DNA from: Mucilaginibacter sp. PAMC 26640
Lineage (GTDB): Bacteria > Bacteroidota > Bacteroidia > Sphingobacteriales > Sphingobacteriaceae
Direction of reading: 5' to 3'
Length of the DNA stretch: 64,000 nucleotides
Assembly: GCA_001596135.1 (NCBI GenBank)
Contig: CP014773.1
Location: 2,542,001-2,606,000, forward strand
Positions within the stretch are counted from its first letter, which is position 1. Each line of letters begins with the position of its first letter. This document shows positions 54,984-62,729 of the stretch, piece by piece. The translations under genes were made by a program, and so were the position numbers. The notes under the pieces were generated by a model, which searched no databases, was not told where the DNA came from, and saw only the letters and a list, made by a program, of their open reading frames with translations.

Positions 54984-55820
54984 TCCGTCTCTTAAAGGGA
55001 CGGCAGTGAACTGTTTTTTTGAACCAACCGCTTATTGCCGCTGGTTCAATCTTTCGTCCCTTAAAAGGGACGGCAATGAAGCAATCTTTTTGAACGCACC
55101 GCTTATTGCCGCTGGATCAACCATCCGTCACTTGAAAGTGACGGCAATGAAGCGATCTTTTTGGATCATCCGCTTCATTGCCGCTGATTCAACCATCCGT
55201 CACTTGAAAGTGACGGCAATGAAGCAATCTTTTTGGACGCACCGCTTATTGCCGCTGATTCAACCATCCGTCACTTGAAAGTGACGGCAATGAAGCAATC
55301 TTTTTGGACGCACCGCTTATTGCCGCTGATTCAACCATCCGTCACTTGAAAGTGACGGCAATGAACTGTTTTTTTGAGCCAACCGCTTATTGCCGCTGGT
55401 TCAATCTTTCTTCCCTTAAAAGGGACGGCAATGAAGCAATCTTTTGAACGCACCGCTTATTGCCACTGATTCAACCATCCGTCACTTAAAAGTGACGGCA
55501 ATGAAGCAATCTTTTTGAACGCACCGCTTATTGCCGCTGATTCAACCATCCGTCACTTAAAAGGGACGGCAGTGAACTGTTTTTTTGAGCCAACCGCTTA
55601 TTGCCGCTGGTTCAACCATCCGTCACTAAAAGGGACGGCAGTGAACTGTTTTTTTGAGCCAACCGCTTATTGCCGCTGGTTCAATCTTTCTTCCCTTAAA
55701 AGGGACGGCAATGAGGCAATCTTTTTGAACGCACCGCTTATTGCCGCTGGTTCAACCATCCGTCACTTGAAAGTGACGGCAATGAAGCGATCTTTTGAAT
55801 GCTCTGCTTAATTGCTGTCG
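54984..55820. repeat. tandem array of ~70-bp hairpin units (REP/BIME-like), 12 copies
   Basis: Twelve hairpin heads of the type CCGTCACTTGAAAGTGACGG begin near 54984, 55054, 55125, 55197, 55268, 55339, 55409, 55479, 55550, 55620, 55690 and 55760, a mean spacing of about 70.5 bp. Each head is followed by CAATGAAGC or CAGTGAACTG and then a CCGCTTATTGCCGC block. Head variants (CACTT..AAGTG, CCCTT..AAGGG) show partly compensatory changes. Reading frames drift because the period is not a multiple of three, so it is not coding. Confidence 0.92.
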
Positions 55821-55878
55821 GTAGCTAAACCTCGAATGGCAACGAAGCGGATCACCTTCTCTAATCCGATCTCGCCCG

Positions 55879-55912
55879 TTCATTGCCGTCGGTTTTAACC
55901 GACGGCAATGAA
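55879..55912. repeat. terminal palindrome at the array's right edge
   Basis: Arms 55879-55894 and 55897-55912 form a perfect 16-bp palindrome with a TT loop. Both arms contain the GCCGTCGGTT/AACCGACGGC core and the CAATGAA-type flank of the array unit. It lies 130 bp past the last array unit and just beyond the 3' end of ssb (55941). Confidence 0.75.
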
Positions 55913-55940
55913 GCAAATCCGGCTTCAGCCCACCTTCCGC

Positions 55941-56279
55941 TCATACCTTCGCACCGATCTTTACAAATTCATTTACCACAATCTCGGTAACATAGCGTTT
56001 TACGCCGTCTTTATCATTGTAATTTCTGCTGGCCAGTTTACCCTCAATAGCTATAGGATCGCCTTTTTTGAGGAGGCTTTCAGCAAGGCTTGCCTGCGCT
56101 CCCCACATCACTATGGTGTGCCATTGCGTTTCGGTAATTTTTTCGCCTTTTTCGTTTTTGTAACTTTCGTTGACCGCTATAGATAGGCGGGCCAGTTTGC
56201 GGTTGTTTTCAAATGTTTTTACTTCCGGGTCCATACCCAGGTTGCCAATCAGCCTGACGCTGTTTTTTAATGTTGTCAT
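55941..56279 (-). CDS. ssb: single-stranded DNA-binding protein, short form
   Basis: 112 residues with an OB-fold: VRLIGNLGMDPEVKTFENNRKLARLSIAVNESYKN, then ETQWHTIVMWGAQASLAESLLKKGDPIAIEGKLASRNY. It ends ...NEFVKIGAKV without the glycine-rich linker and acidic D-D-I-P-F-like tip, so it is a short SSB paralogue rather than the main replicative SSB. Located between the hairpin array and the AT-rich region; a link with the transposase is possible but unproven. Confidence 0.85.
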   Translation of the reverse strand: MTTLKNSVRLIGNLGMDPEVKTFENNRKLARLSIAVNESYKNEKGEKITETQWHTIVMWGAQASLAESLLKKGDPIAIEGKLASRNYNDKDGVKRYVTEIVVNEFVKIGAKV

Positions 56280-56524
56280 CGTGTTTAGTATTTAGATTTA
56301 ATTTGTTGATTTATTGACAATGCAAAGTTGCGTCAGGCCTTGAATATTAGTCGGTTAATAAATGGTTATAAACGACAATATCCGTTTGCACGCGTTTGCA
56401 AACGGATGAGTAATTGGCAGTTATATACGCATTACACCCAAAAAAATACAGGTGATGTTGTGTATTGTATTAAATAAAAACAAGAACATTGTGCTATTGA
56501 TAGGATGTAAATTGATAGAATATT

Positions 56525-56965
56525 ATGGCACAAGGAGTTAATGAGATGACCGATGCACAAGTTTTAGCACAACTTAAGCTAAGGAAATTGAAGTTGCGTA
56601 TGGAACTGGATAGAGTAGAGATGGCTATCAAGGCGTTTGAGAACATCAAAGCTATTAGTGTGTTGGATGCTCTGCCCTATATGGTGGATGACCCTGACGA
56701 GATTGTATTTGATGATTCAGTGATGGAGGCAACATTATTCTATAACCCGTCTATGAGTGCGGAGAAGAAAGTGTTGTATGTGTTGAGCAAAGTACAGTTT
56801 GGTGATGCCGCTGCTATTACTGAATACATATTGCGGATTGATGGGCATGTTAAGCATGCTGATAGGTTTTACAGCCGTATTACTTATGTGTGTAGCCGTA
56901 TGTTTAAGGCAGGTAAGATAGTTGCAGAGAAGCAAGGGAAGAAGAACATATACAGGTTGAAGTAA
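56525..56965 (+). CDS. coiled-coil/winged-helix protein, unknown function (copy A)
   Basis: 146 residues: N-terminal heptad-rich helix (MTDAQVLAQLKLRKLKLRMELDRVEMAIKAF, ~8-40), an acidic linker (PDEIVFDDSVMEA) and a C-terminal winged-helix-like domain (~80-146: EKKVLYVLSKVQFGDAAAITEYI..YVCSRMFKAGKIVAEK). Its shape matches the protein at 57221-57709. No known family. Upstream is AT-rich with no clear promoter. Location between a RAYT/SSB segment and IS1595 suggests accessory origin. Confidence 0.6.
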   Translation: MAQGVNEMTDAQVLAQLKLRKLKLRMELDRVEMAIKAFENIKAISVLDALPYMVDDPDEIVFDDSVMEATLFYNPSMSAEKKVLYVLSKVQFGDAAAITEYILRIDGHVKHADRFYSRITYVCSRMFKAGKIVAEKQGKKNIYRLK

Positions 56966-57190
56966 ATAGAATGGTTATTAATTGTGCTACATTTAAGTCT
57001 TAACTGTGTCTATTGTCAGTAGTAATAAATAAAGTAGTAAATCATTCTATACAACAAGATGTATATATAGATATACTTATAACCTAATAATTTAACAGTT
57101 ATAAGTGCCACTTAATAACACTTTGTGTTGCTCTTTCGTAACCCCTTATTTTATTTTAAATATTATTAGGATTATTGAAACCTATCACCG
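56966..57190. other. AT-rich intergenic segment between two winged-helix genes
   Basis: 255 bp with long A/T runs and no reading frame of note. At the right end lies a perfect TAnnTTTG-type box (TATCTTTG, 57191-57198), likely the -7 element for the next gene; no TTTG-type -33 box is visible at the ideal distance. Confidence 0.4.
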
Positions 57191-57220
57191 TATCTTTGGA
57201 GAACATTAACATCCGAGGCA

Positions 57221-57709
57221 ATGTACAATCAATCATTTATAGAAGACTTAATAGCGAAGCGTAATTTGCTGTTAGACCAAGTGCAACACATTGAGGCAAT
57301 AATATCTTTTGCGAGTGTTGATCCAATTAATTACAGTAGCAGTGATACATCAAAAACTGAAAGAAAATTAGTTTCAGGTGAAAAGATGCCTTACAACCGA
57401 GATGATAGTTACCAAAAAAAGATTGCAGGTATATTAAAGCAGTATTCTCGTTTCCTGTCAATAAGCGAAATGGCTAACATAGTTAATGCTTTTGAAGCAA
57501 AGATTTCTTTAGAGGAAGCTAAAAAGGGTTTGGGAAGTGCTAAAAATCTATTGTTAAAACAAGGCACACTTACTAAAGTACAAGTAGGCACTAATAATAG
57601 CAATACATTTTATGGTAGTGTAGCATGGTTAGACGAAAACATGCAACCAAAGCCAGAGCATATGTATGATGAAAACGCTTTACAAGTAAAGCAGACTATA
57701 TTAATATAA
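57221..57709 (+). CDS. coiled-coil/winged-helix protein, unknown function (copy B)
   Basis: 162 residues, same architecture as the 56525-56965 protein: a leading helix (FIEDLIAKRNLLLDQVQHIEAIISF), a disordered polar linker, then a winged-helix-like domain (~62-140: QKKIAGILKQYSRFLSISEMANIVNAF..ALLLKQGTLTKVQVG). DNA binding is suggested but unproven. A TATCTTTG box lies at 57191-57198 and a GAGG sits 5 bases before the ATG. Immediately followed by the structured element at 57718. Confidence 0.6.
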   Translation: MYNQSFIEDLIAKRNLLLDQVQHIEAIISFASVDPINYSSSDTSKTERKLVSGEKMPYNRDDSYQKKIAGILKQYSRFLSISEMANIVNAFEAKISLEEAKKGLGSAKNLLLKQGTLTKVQVGTNNSNTFYGSVAWLDENMQPKPEHMYDENALQVKQTILI

Positions 57710-57717
57710 AATTTAAA

Positions 57718-57915
57718 AAACCGCTTTGCTGGATGTTTCCGAGGCAATTAGCAAAGCGGTTTGAAAAGTTTGGGTGATTATGTTATCGAGAGAGATTCCC
57801 TCTAATCATCCGTAAAACAGGTAAACTGGGTGTTTAAGCCCATGATAGCAGGGGGTAAAGCTTGAGCGCAGAGGCCCCCGCTCCTGTTTTTATATCTACT
57901 TCAAAGGTAAGTAGA
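57718..57915 (+). ncRNA. candidate structured RNA / leader of four to five stem-loops
   Basis: Consecutive complementary blocks: (1) a perfect 13-bp stem 57718-57730/57750-57762 (AAACCGCTTTGCT arm); (2) GGGTGATTA-type stem 57772-57780/57803-57811; (3) an outer 8-bp stem AAAACAGG 57814-57821/57883-57890 enclosing two hairpins (57827-57842 and 57847-57882, the latter with AGC-GGGGG/CCCCC-GCT); followed by T5; (4) a 7-bp stem TCTACTT/AAGTAGA (57895-57915). Transposase ATG at 57949. Whether an ncRNA, attenuator or IS end is undecided. Confidence 0.5.
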
Positions 57916-57948
57916 GTAATTTAATTATACAAGTTTATACTTACTAAG

Positions 57949-58920
57949 ATGCAATTAGGCAAATCATTACCATTCCGCACTATCAACGATGTTGCAATAC
58001 ACTTTCAAAAAAAGGAAACCTGTATTGAATACCTAACTCAATTAAGATGGGCAGGTAAAACCATTTGCCCGTTTTGCAAGCACGATCATGTGTACGAGTT
58101 GAAAGGCAAGTATGTACGCTACAAGTGTGCCGCTTGCAGGAGGCATTTTAGCGCCATTAAAGGCACTATCTTTGAAAAGAGCACTGTACCCTTGTCGAAA
58201 TGGTTTATGGCTATCTTCATCCTTACAACGCACCGTAAAGGCATATCATCAGTACAAGTAGGTAGAGATATTGGCGTAACTCAAAAAACCGCATGGTTTA
58301 TGATGCAACGCATTCGCAATGCTGTTAAAATGCAATCCTTTAATAACCCGAATAAGTTAGGCAATGATGCACCAGTAGAGGTTGATGAAACATACATAGG
58401 TGGAAAGCCTGGAAATATGCACAAGAAAAAAAGGGAACTAATTGAGAAAGTAGGTTTTCAGCGTAAAATAGCCGTAGCAGGTGCAATAGAAAGAGGTGGC
58501 GAAGTTAAACTTAAAGTAATTGATGCAACTGATTACGCTAACATTATCCCATTCTTAGTTAAGTCAGTACATCAGGGATCTAAGTTAATGTCTGACGAGC
58601 ATGTTGCATACGGTACGATGGATAGGTTGTATGAGCATCAAACTATCAAGCATGTACTAAAAGAATATGTACGTGGTGATGTACATACCAATACTATAGA
58701 AAACTTTTGGAGCGTGCTTAAAAGAGGTATCTATGGCACGTATCATTTTATCAGTACTAAGCACGTACAAAACTATTTAGAGGAATTTGCTTTTAGATTT
58801 AATAGCCGACACATTACAGAGGCACAACGCTTTGATAAATTAGTATCTTTGTCAAGTCACCGCATATCTTACAAAGCGTTAACTAACCATGGCAAAGGAA
58901 AAGAAAAAAAAGCAAGTTAA
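57949..58920 (+). CDS. IS1595-family transposase (ISXO2-like)
   Basis: 323 residues. Two zinc-ribbon pairs (C40-x2-C43 and C60-x2-C63) precede the DDE-type catalytic domain: VDETYIGG (first acidic), SDEHVAYGTM (second Asp), and HTNTIENFWSVLKRGIYGTYH (third position N/E as in IS1595). Ends appear complete, so it could be active, but no terminal inverted repeats or target duplication were identified. A small gene overlaps its 3' end. Confidence 0.88.
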   Translation: MQLGKSLPFRTINDVAIHFQKKETCIEYLTQLRWAGKTICPFCKHDHVYELKGKYVRYKCAACRRHFSAIKGTIFEKSTVPLSKWFMAIFILTTHRKGISSVQVGRDIGVTQKTAWFMMQRIRNAVKMQSFNNPNKLGNDAPVEVDETYIGGKPGNMHKKKRELIEKVGFQRKIAVAGAIERGGEVKLKVIDATDYANIIPFLVKSVHQGSKLMSDEHVAYGTMDRLYEHQTIKHVLKEYVRGDVHTNTIENFWSVLKRGIYGTYHFISTKHVQNYLEEFAFRFNSRHITEAQRFDKLVSLSSHRISYKALTNHGKGKEKKAS

Positions 58921-59053
58921 GCCCAAAGTAGACAAGCATCCTGAGCAAGTAATGAACGGATTTAACATTCCGTTTGAAAATTTAATGGAAGTTTTGGTTA
59001 ACCCTAACACAGTTAAAACGGTGTTAGACTACAACCCCAAAGACAAGAAATGA
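58889..59053 (+). CDS. small companion protein overlapping the IS1595 transposase
   Basis: 54 residues read in a second frame: MAKEKKKKQVKPKVDKHPEQVMNG and then FNIPFENLMEVLVNPNTVKTVLDYNPKDKK. The strongly basic N-terminus overlaps the last 32 bp of the transposase gene, the rest is its own. Whether it is an accessory of the transposition unit or simply the next gene is open. No family known. Confidence 0.5.
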   Translation: MAKEKKKKQVKPKVDKHPEQVMNGFNIPFENLMEVLVNPNTVKTVLDYNPKDKK

Positions 59054-59130
59054 ACATATTTTTCTTGCATGTAATAAAATTACATTTTATTTACTATTTA
59101 TAATTTTTATAAATAGCTATTTTAAGGCCC

Positions 59131-59156
59131 TGCAATGTACATTTGTACATTTTGCA
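59131..59156. repeat. inverted repeat upstream of the DUF6169 gene pair
   Basis: TGCAATGTAC (59131-59140) and GTACATTTTGCA (59145-59156) are inverted partners with a 2-nt difference and a 4-nt centre, palindromic like a repressor operator. It lies about 190 bp before the small gene at 59349. Confidence 0.35.
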
Positions 59157-59348
59157 TATAGTGGTATACAAAGACACTAATAACTTAGTATATCGCATGT
59201 AATTGTTCCTATTGACAATTGCAACTACAAAACACTGGTATCTTTACAGTTATTAAGGTATCAATGCCTTTTTTTCATATAAGTCCTTTGTTTTCAATAT
59301 TGAAACTAATTCATATGTTTGTGCGTAATCGTATAGAAAGGAATCAAA

Positions 59349-59489
59349 ATGGAAATCAAAAAAATCGTAATATCGCCAAGCAACTCAAAGGCTATTGCAT
59401 TCTTTGAGGATTTGAATCGTAAGAAAGCGGAGACATTCAAGAAAATCGAAAACCTTTCGATGTTTAATAAAGTAAAAAAGTCTAAGTAA
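59349..59489 (+). CDS. small antitoxin-like protein preceding the DUF6169 gene
   Basis: 46 residues: MEIKKIVISPSNSKAIAFFEDL followed by a lysine-rich end (KKAETFKKIENLSMFNKVKKSK). The TAA at 59487-59489 is directly followed by a TTG start of the next gene. The two-gene layout (tiny basic protein followed immediately by a 178-residue DUF6169 protein) suggests an antitoxin-toxin type pair. No characterised motif; the function is inference. Confidence 0.5.
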   Translation: MEIKKIVISPSNSKAIAFFEDLNRKKAETFKKIENLSMFNKVKKSK

Positions 59490-60026
59490 TTGCCCGATCA
59501 GTATTACTCATACGCGGAGGCCGAAGATCAAGACGGCAGTTTTTATTATATATTTACCACCTCCGATAAATCGGGATATACTGTGTATTTCAAAATGGAT
59601 GAATACACAGATTATGTAAACGATTTTCCTCTATTATTGCAGAAAGGCTTTGCTTTTGGATTCCATAAAAAAGAATTCGTTGCTGATTCAAAAAAATCAA
59701 AAGACCCGATGGTTTTTGAGACTATTTATAAAATAGCATTGGATTTTTTAGAGCAACAAGGTATTGAAACTGTATTGCTATATCATTGTGATGCAAATGA
59801 TGGTAAGCAAGCCTGTAGAAATAGACTTTTTGAAAATTGGGCCAAGGTATCACATGAAAGAAAAAACTTCATTAAGCACTCAATAGAAATTGTTATAGGG
59901 GATGACACCGCCGAAAAAAAGGATATGTATTTAGGCTTTTTAACGCTTTTGGAAAATCCTTTGATAGATGAGGTGCGCAATGAATTTGAAGAGTTCTCAA
60001 TTTACCTAATAACGCCGAAAGAATAA
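59490..60026 (+). CDS. DUF6169-family protein, possible toxin
   Basis: 178 residues starting from TTG at 59490 (LPDQYYSYAEAEDQDGSFYYIF). A family resemblance is seen to DUF6169 proteins of Bacteroidota (YYSYxxxxDxxxxxYxFxT). The predicted fold is alpha/beta with no membrane segments; conserved residues include the H-C-D-A (YHCDANDGKQACRNRLFENW) region. The immediate upstream small gene and compact spacing suggest a two-gene module. Function not established. Confidence 0.65.
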   Translation: MPDQYYSYAEAEDQDGSFYYIFTTSDKSGYTVYFKMDEYTDYVNDFPLLLQKGFAFGFHKKEFVADSKKSKDPMVFETIYKIALDFLEQQGIETVLLYHCDANDGKQACRNRLFENWAKVSHERKNFIKHSIEIVIGDDTAEKKDMYLGFLTLLENPLIDEVRNEFEEFSIYLITPKE

Positions 60027-60083
60027 CTTTTTAAGCCACTTGGTAGAGTGGCTTTTTTTTATACTTTAAAACCTATAGCCTTT

Positions 60084-60296
60084 ATGAACGAAATAGAATT
60101 AATGCGAGCCGCAATTGATTTAATGCAAACCACAAATGATTTAATGAGTAAACGAATAGATACTCTTGAAAAAATAATTGATATCTACTCTGCACGGTTT
60201 GAATCATTAGATAATTTTTGTTTAGGTCAATCGGAGCATTTAGTATTAACTATGGATAGGTTGACAGACTTAGCTGAACGGGTTAATAACCTATAA
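60084..60296 (+). CDS. small coiled-coil protein, unknown function
   Basis: 70 residues from the ATG at 60084 (MNEIELMRAAIDLM); an upstream in-frame start would add 12 residues. The sequence is an almost continuous amphipathic helix (TTNDLMSKRIDTLEKIIDIYSARFESL). No family known. The AT-rich composition matches the surrounding island. Confidence 0.45.
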   Translation: MNEIELMRAAIDLMQTTNDLMSKRIDTLEKIIDIYSARFESLDNFCLGQSEHLVLTMDRLTDLAERVNNL

Positions 60297-60375
60297 AATT
60301 CATTAAAGTAAACTTGTAGATAGTTACCAAAAAAAAAAATTTGGCATACAAGTGGCACAACTTAATTTTAGGAGC

Positions 60376-60717
60376 ATGAACCTTATTAAAATTGAAGATG
60401 CTTTAATTAGCCGCGAATTAGACCCGATTCAACTAATTGTATTTGTTACTCAAAAGGATGACGAAGACCAATTACTCAGCATATTAGGAGAGTACATTAG
60501 CCTTGATCTTATTAAAGATCTTCATGGATATATAACAATAAATATCAAATCGCAATCTGGACAAGTTTTCCCGTATGACACTGGACAAACACTTGAATCT
60601 TACCCGCCTTTAAATCGCATAAATTCAAGTTCCTTAAATCAGTGGACAGTTGGATATGACCTTGAAGGCCAGATAATTTTAAAGCTTCCTGCACGTGGTT
60701 TAAAGCCTCTAAAATAA
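60376..60717 (+). CDS. small hypothetical protein
   Basis: 113 residues from the ATG at 60376; a GTG at 60352 would add eight residues. Acidic alpha/beta pattern: PIQLIVFVTQKDDEDQLLSILGEYI, then SLNQWTVGYDLEGQIILKLPARG. No known family. An opposing frame (60545-60835) overlaps the 3' half, which lowers confidence that this is the expressed strand. Confidence 0.4.
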   Translation: MNLIKIEDALISRELDPIQLIVFVTQKDDEDQLLSILGEYISLDLIKDLHGYITINIKSQSGQVFPYDTGQTLESYPPLNRINSSSLNQWTVGYDLEGQIILKLPARGLKPLK

Positions 60718-60938
60718 TTGGATTTGATATAATCTCACCGCCCTTATTTTTTGTATTACGATAAGGATCAATAAAACAAGTTTGACCAATATCATTTAAA
60801 AAAAAGTCACTATCATTCTTGTTATCACTTGCCATACCTAATTCTATTTTTAGACAAATCTAAAAATTAATTTAGACAACTAGAAACCCTTGGGTTACAT
60901 AGGTATATAAATGCCGAGTAATTACCTAACTTTATAAG

Positions 60939-61316
60939 ATGATTGCCGAAAGAACCTGTTTAGACTGTGGCGACAAACTACAGGGCCGCGCTGATAAGAA
61001 ATTCTGTAACGATCTGTGCCGCAATAATTACAATAACCAATTAAACAGTAACAGCTATAATCTGGTACGGAACATCAATAATATCCTGCGCCTAAACCGC
61101 CGCATCATAGAGGAGCTAAATCCCACCGGGAAAACCAAAATTACGAGGGATAAGATGCTTATTAAAGGGTTTAACTTCGATTATTTTACAAGCAGCTTTA
61201 AAACCCAGGCTGGTTCACGCTACTTTTTTTGCTATGAGTACGGCTATCTGCCACTTGATAACGACGAAGTGTTGCTGGTGAAGAGTAAGAAAGAACTCGC
61301 GAAATTGATAGAGTAG
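60939..61316 (+). CDS. zinc-ribbon hypothetical protein (DUF2116-like)
   Basis: 125 residues. The N-terminus holds a zinc ribbon, CLDCGDKLQGRADKKFCNDLCRNNYNN (two Cys pairs), followed by a helical middle and a beta-rich end (SRYFFCYEYGYLPLDNDEVLLVKSK). The N-terminal ribbon resembles DUF2116-type domains common in Bacteroidota; function unknown. First clearly non-island gene on this side or the last of the island. Confidence 0.65.
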   Translation: MIAERTCLDCGDKLQGRADKKFCNDLCRNNYNNQLNSNSYNLVRNINNILRLNRRIIEELNPTGKTKITRDKMLIKGFNFDYFTSSFKTQAGSRYFFCYEYGYLPLDNDEVLLVKSKKELAKLIE

Positions 61317-61362
61317 TTTTTGTATTAACTCATAACAACTTCATTAATAATGCACTAAAAAA

Positions 61363-62565
61363 CTAAACATCTTCAAATTCCTGAGTGCTGCGTGTTTGCC
61401 GTTTGGTAGCCAGCAATCCCAGGCTCATGATAACGCTGGTACCCAGTATCACCACAAATAATAAACCCGTACCAACATTTGGAATTTTCACAGCAGCAGG
61501 CAAATTGTAGTAGAGCAAAACGCTAATCAATCCCCTTGGCACAAGCACCAGTTCGGGCAGCAAGCTTGTTTTTAAAACGCCTTTAATATACAGAAACCGC
61601 ACGAGGTATATCAATATCAGCACCATGCCCCCGTTGATGATCACCGACAAGTTTTGCAGCTGAAACAGGTCCATGGTATACCCAAAGATCACAAAGAAAA
61701 AAGTACGCATCAGGAAGGCACTTTCTGCAGAGAGTTGGAATAATTGTTTAATATCATGACCAAGCGTTGGATAAATAAAATGTCTCCGAAACCATGTGAA
61801 ATTAATTTGCCCGGCATTATTTAAAAATAAGCCAAGCGCCAGTACGATGATAAGTGATGACAGATGTTGAGATTGACCAATGCAGTAAACAAGGATTAGT
61901 ATGGCAATAATTAAAAATGATTTTACATGGTGGGTTAAGCGGCCTATTAAATAAAGTAGGAGCAGGCAAGATGCAGCCGCCACTACCAATATTAGTATCA
62001 GCTCGATACCCAGCGTAGCAAAAGAACCAATGTTAATACTATTGTTATTGCTCAGCATAAAATTGAACAGGATAACGGTAAGGATATCTGAAAAAGAGGA
62101 TTCATAGATGATGAATTCTTTCTTGTCCTTACTCATGCCGGATGCCGACGGAATAGCAATGGCAGAACTCACGACACAAAAAGGTATGGCATTGATAAAG
62201 CATTTATAAATACTTTCGCCGCTGATATACCAAAAACCTGTTGTAACAAGCACGGCAGTCAGCAGCAGGATCGTTAATGCCGAGAGAAACGACTTTTTGA
62301 TAATAGCATTTTTGCTTTTGCTATATTTCAGTTCCAGCGAGCCTTCAAAAACGATAAGGATCAATCCAAGTGTACCCAATGCGGGTAATATGGCGTTGAA
62401 ATTGAACTTGGATAAGCCGAAATAATCAACAATTAACCTAATACCGATGCCTAAAACGAGTAACAGGATGACAGAAGGGATTTTTGTTTTCCCAGCTATT
62501 AAATCAAAGAGATAACTGAAAATAACCAGTCCGCTAAGGATGATGAGTGTTGTATAAGTGGTCAA
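61363..62565 (-). CDS. cation:proton antiporter (NhaP/CPA-type)
   Basis: 400 residues of about 12 membrane helices in the CPA superfamily; SLELKYSKSKNAIIKKSFLSALTIL and the INAIPFCVVSSAIAIPSASG segments (helix 5-like ion-site region) plus PRGLISVLLYYNLPAAV near the C-terminus. No cytosolic regulatory domain (RCK/TrkA) is attached. It likely exchanges Na+ or K+ for protons; the cation cannot be told. Confidence 0.83.
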   Translation of the reverse strand: MTTYTTLIILSGLVIFSYLFDLIAGKTKIPSVILLLVLGIGIRLIVDYFGLSKFNFNAILPALGTLGLILIVFEGSLELKYSKSKNAIIKKSFLSALTILLLTAVLVTTGFWYISGESIYKCFINAIPFCVVSSAIAIPSASGMSKDKKEFIIYESSFSDILTVILFNFMLSNNNSINIGSFATLGIELILILVVAAASCLLLLYLIGRLTHHVKSFLIIAILILVYCIGQSQHLSSLIIVLALGLFLNNAGQINFTWFRRHFIYPTLGHDIKQLFQLSAESAFLMRTFFFVIFGYTMDLFQLQNLSVIINGGMVLILIYLVRFLYIKGVLKTSLLPELVLVPRGLISVLLYYNLPAAVKIPNVGTGLLFVVILGTSVIMSLGLLATKRQTRSTQEFEDV

Positions 62566-62729
62566 ATTATTGGGCGATTAGGGTTAACGCAATAGTTGAT
62601 CAAAGTAACCTAACGCAAATTAGCTATAAAAGTTCATAGCAAAGTAATTTGTACGGTTTTAGCCCCATATGACAAAACAGTGAGCTGCTGATTAGTGTTA
62701 CTTACCATATTTGCAACAAATAAATTATT

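Noticed and set aside
55006..55811. Open frames within the hairpin array encoding repeated peptides
   Set aside because: The ~70-bp period shifts the frame from unit to unit, there are stops between them, and the sequence is explained by hairpin conservation; no start or ribosome site stands out.
54960..55915. CRISPR array
   Set aside because: The whole ~70-bp unit is repeated, including the part that would be a spacer, and no cas gene is near.
57949..59053. Complete insertion sequence with terminal inverted repeats
   Set aside because: The transposase looks intact, but I could not find convincing matched ends or a target-site duplication, so no element boundaries are claimed.
60545..60835. 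96-codon frame on the minus strand, opposite the small gene at 60376
   Set aside because: It overlaps the 3' half of that gene and has no recognisable family; only one is likely real, and the plus-strand product looks more protein-like. Confidence in either is low.
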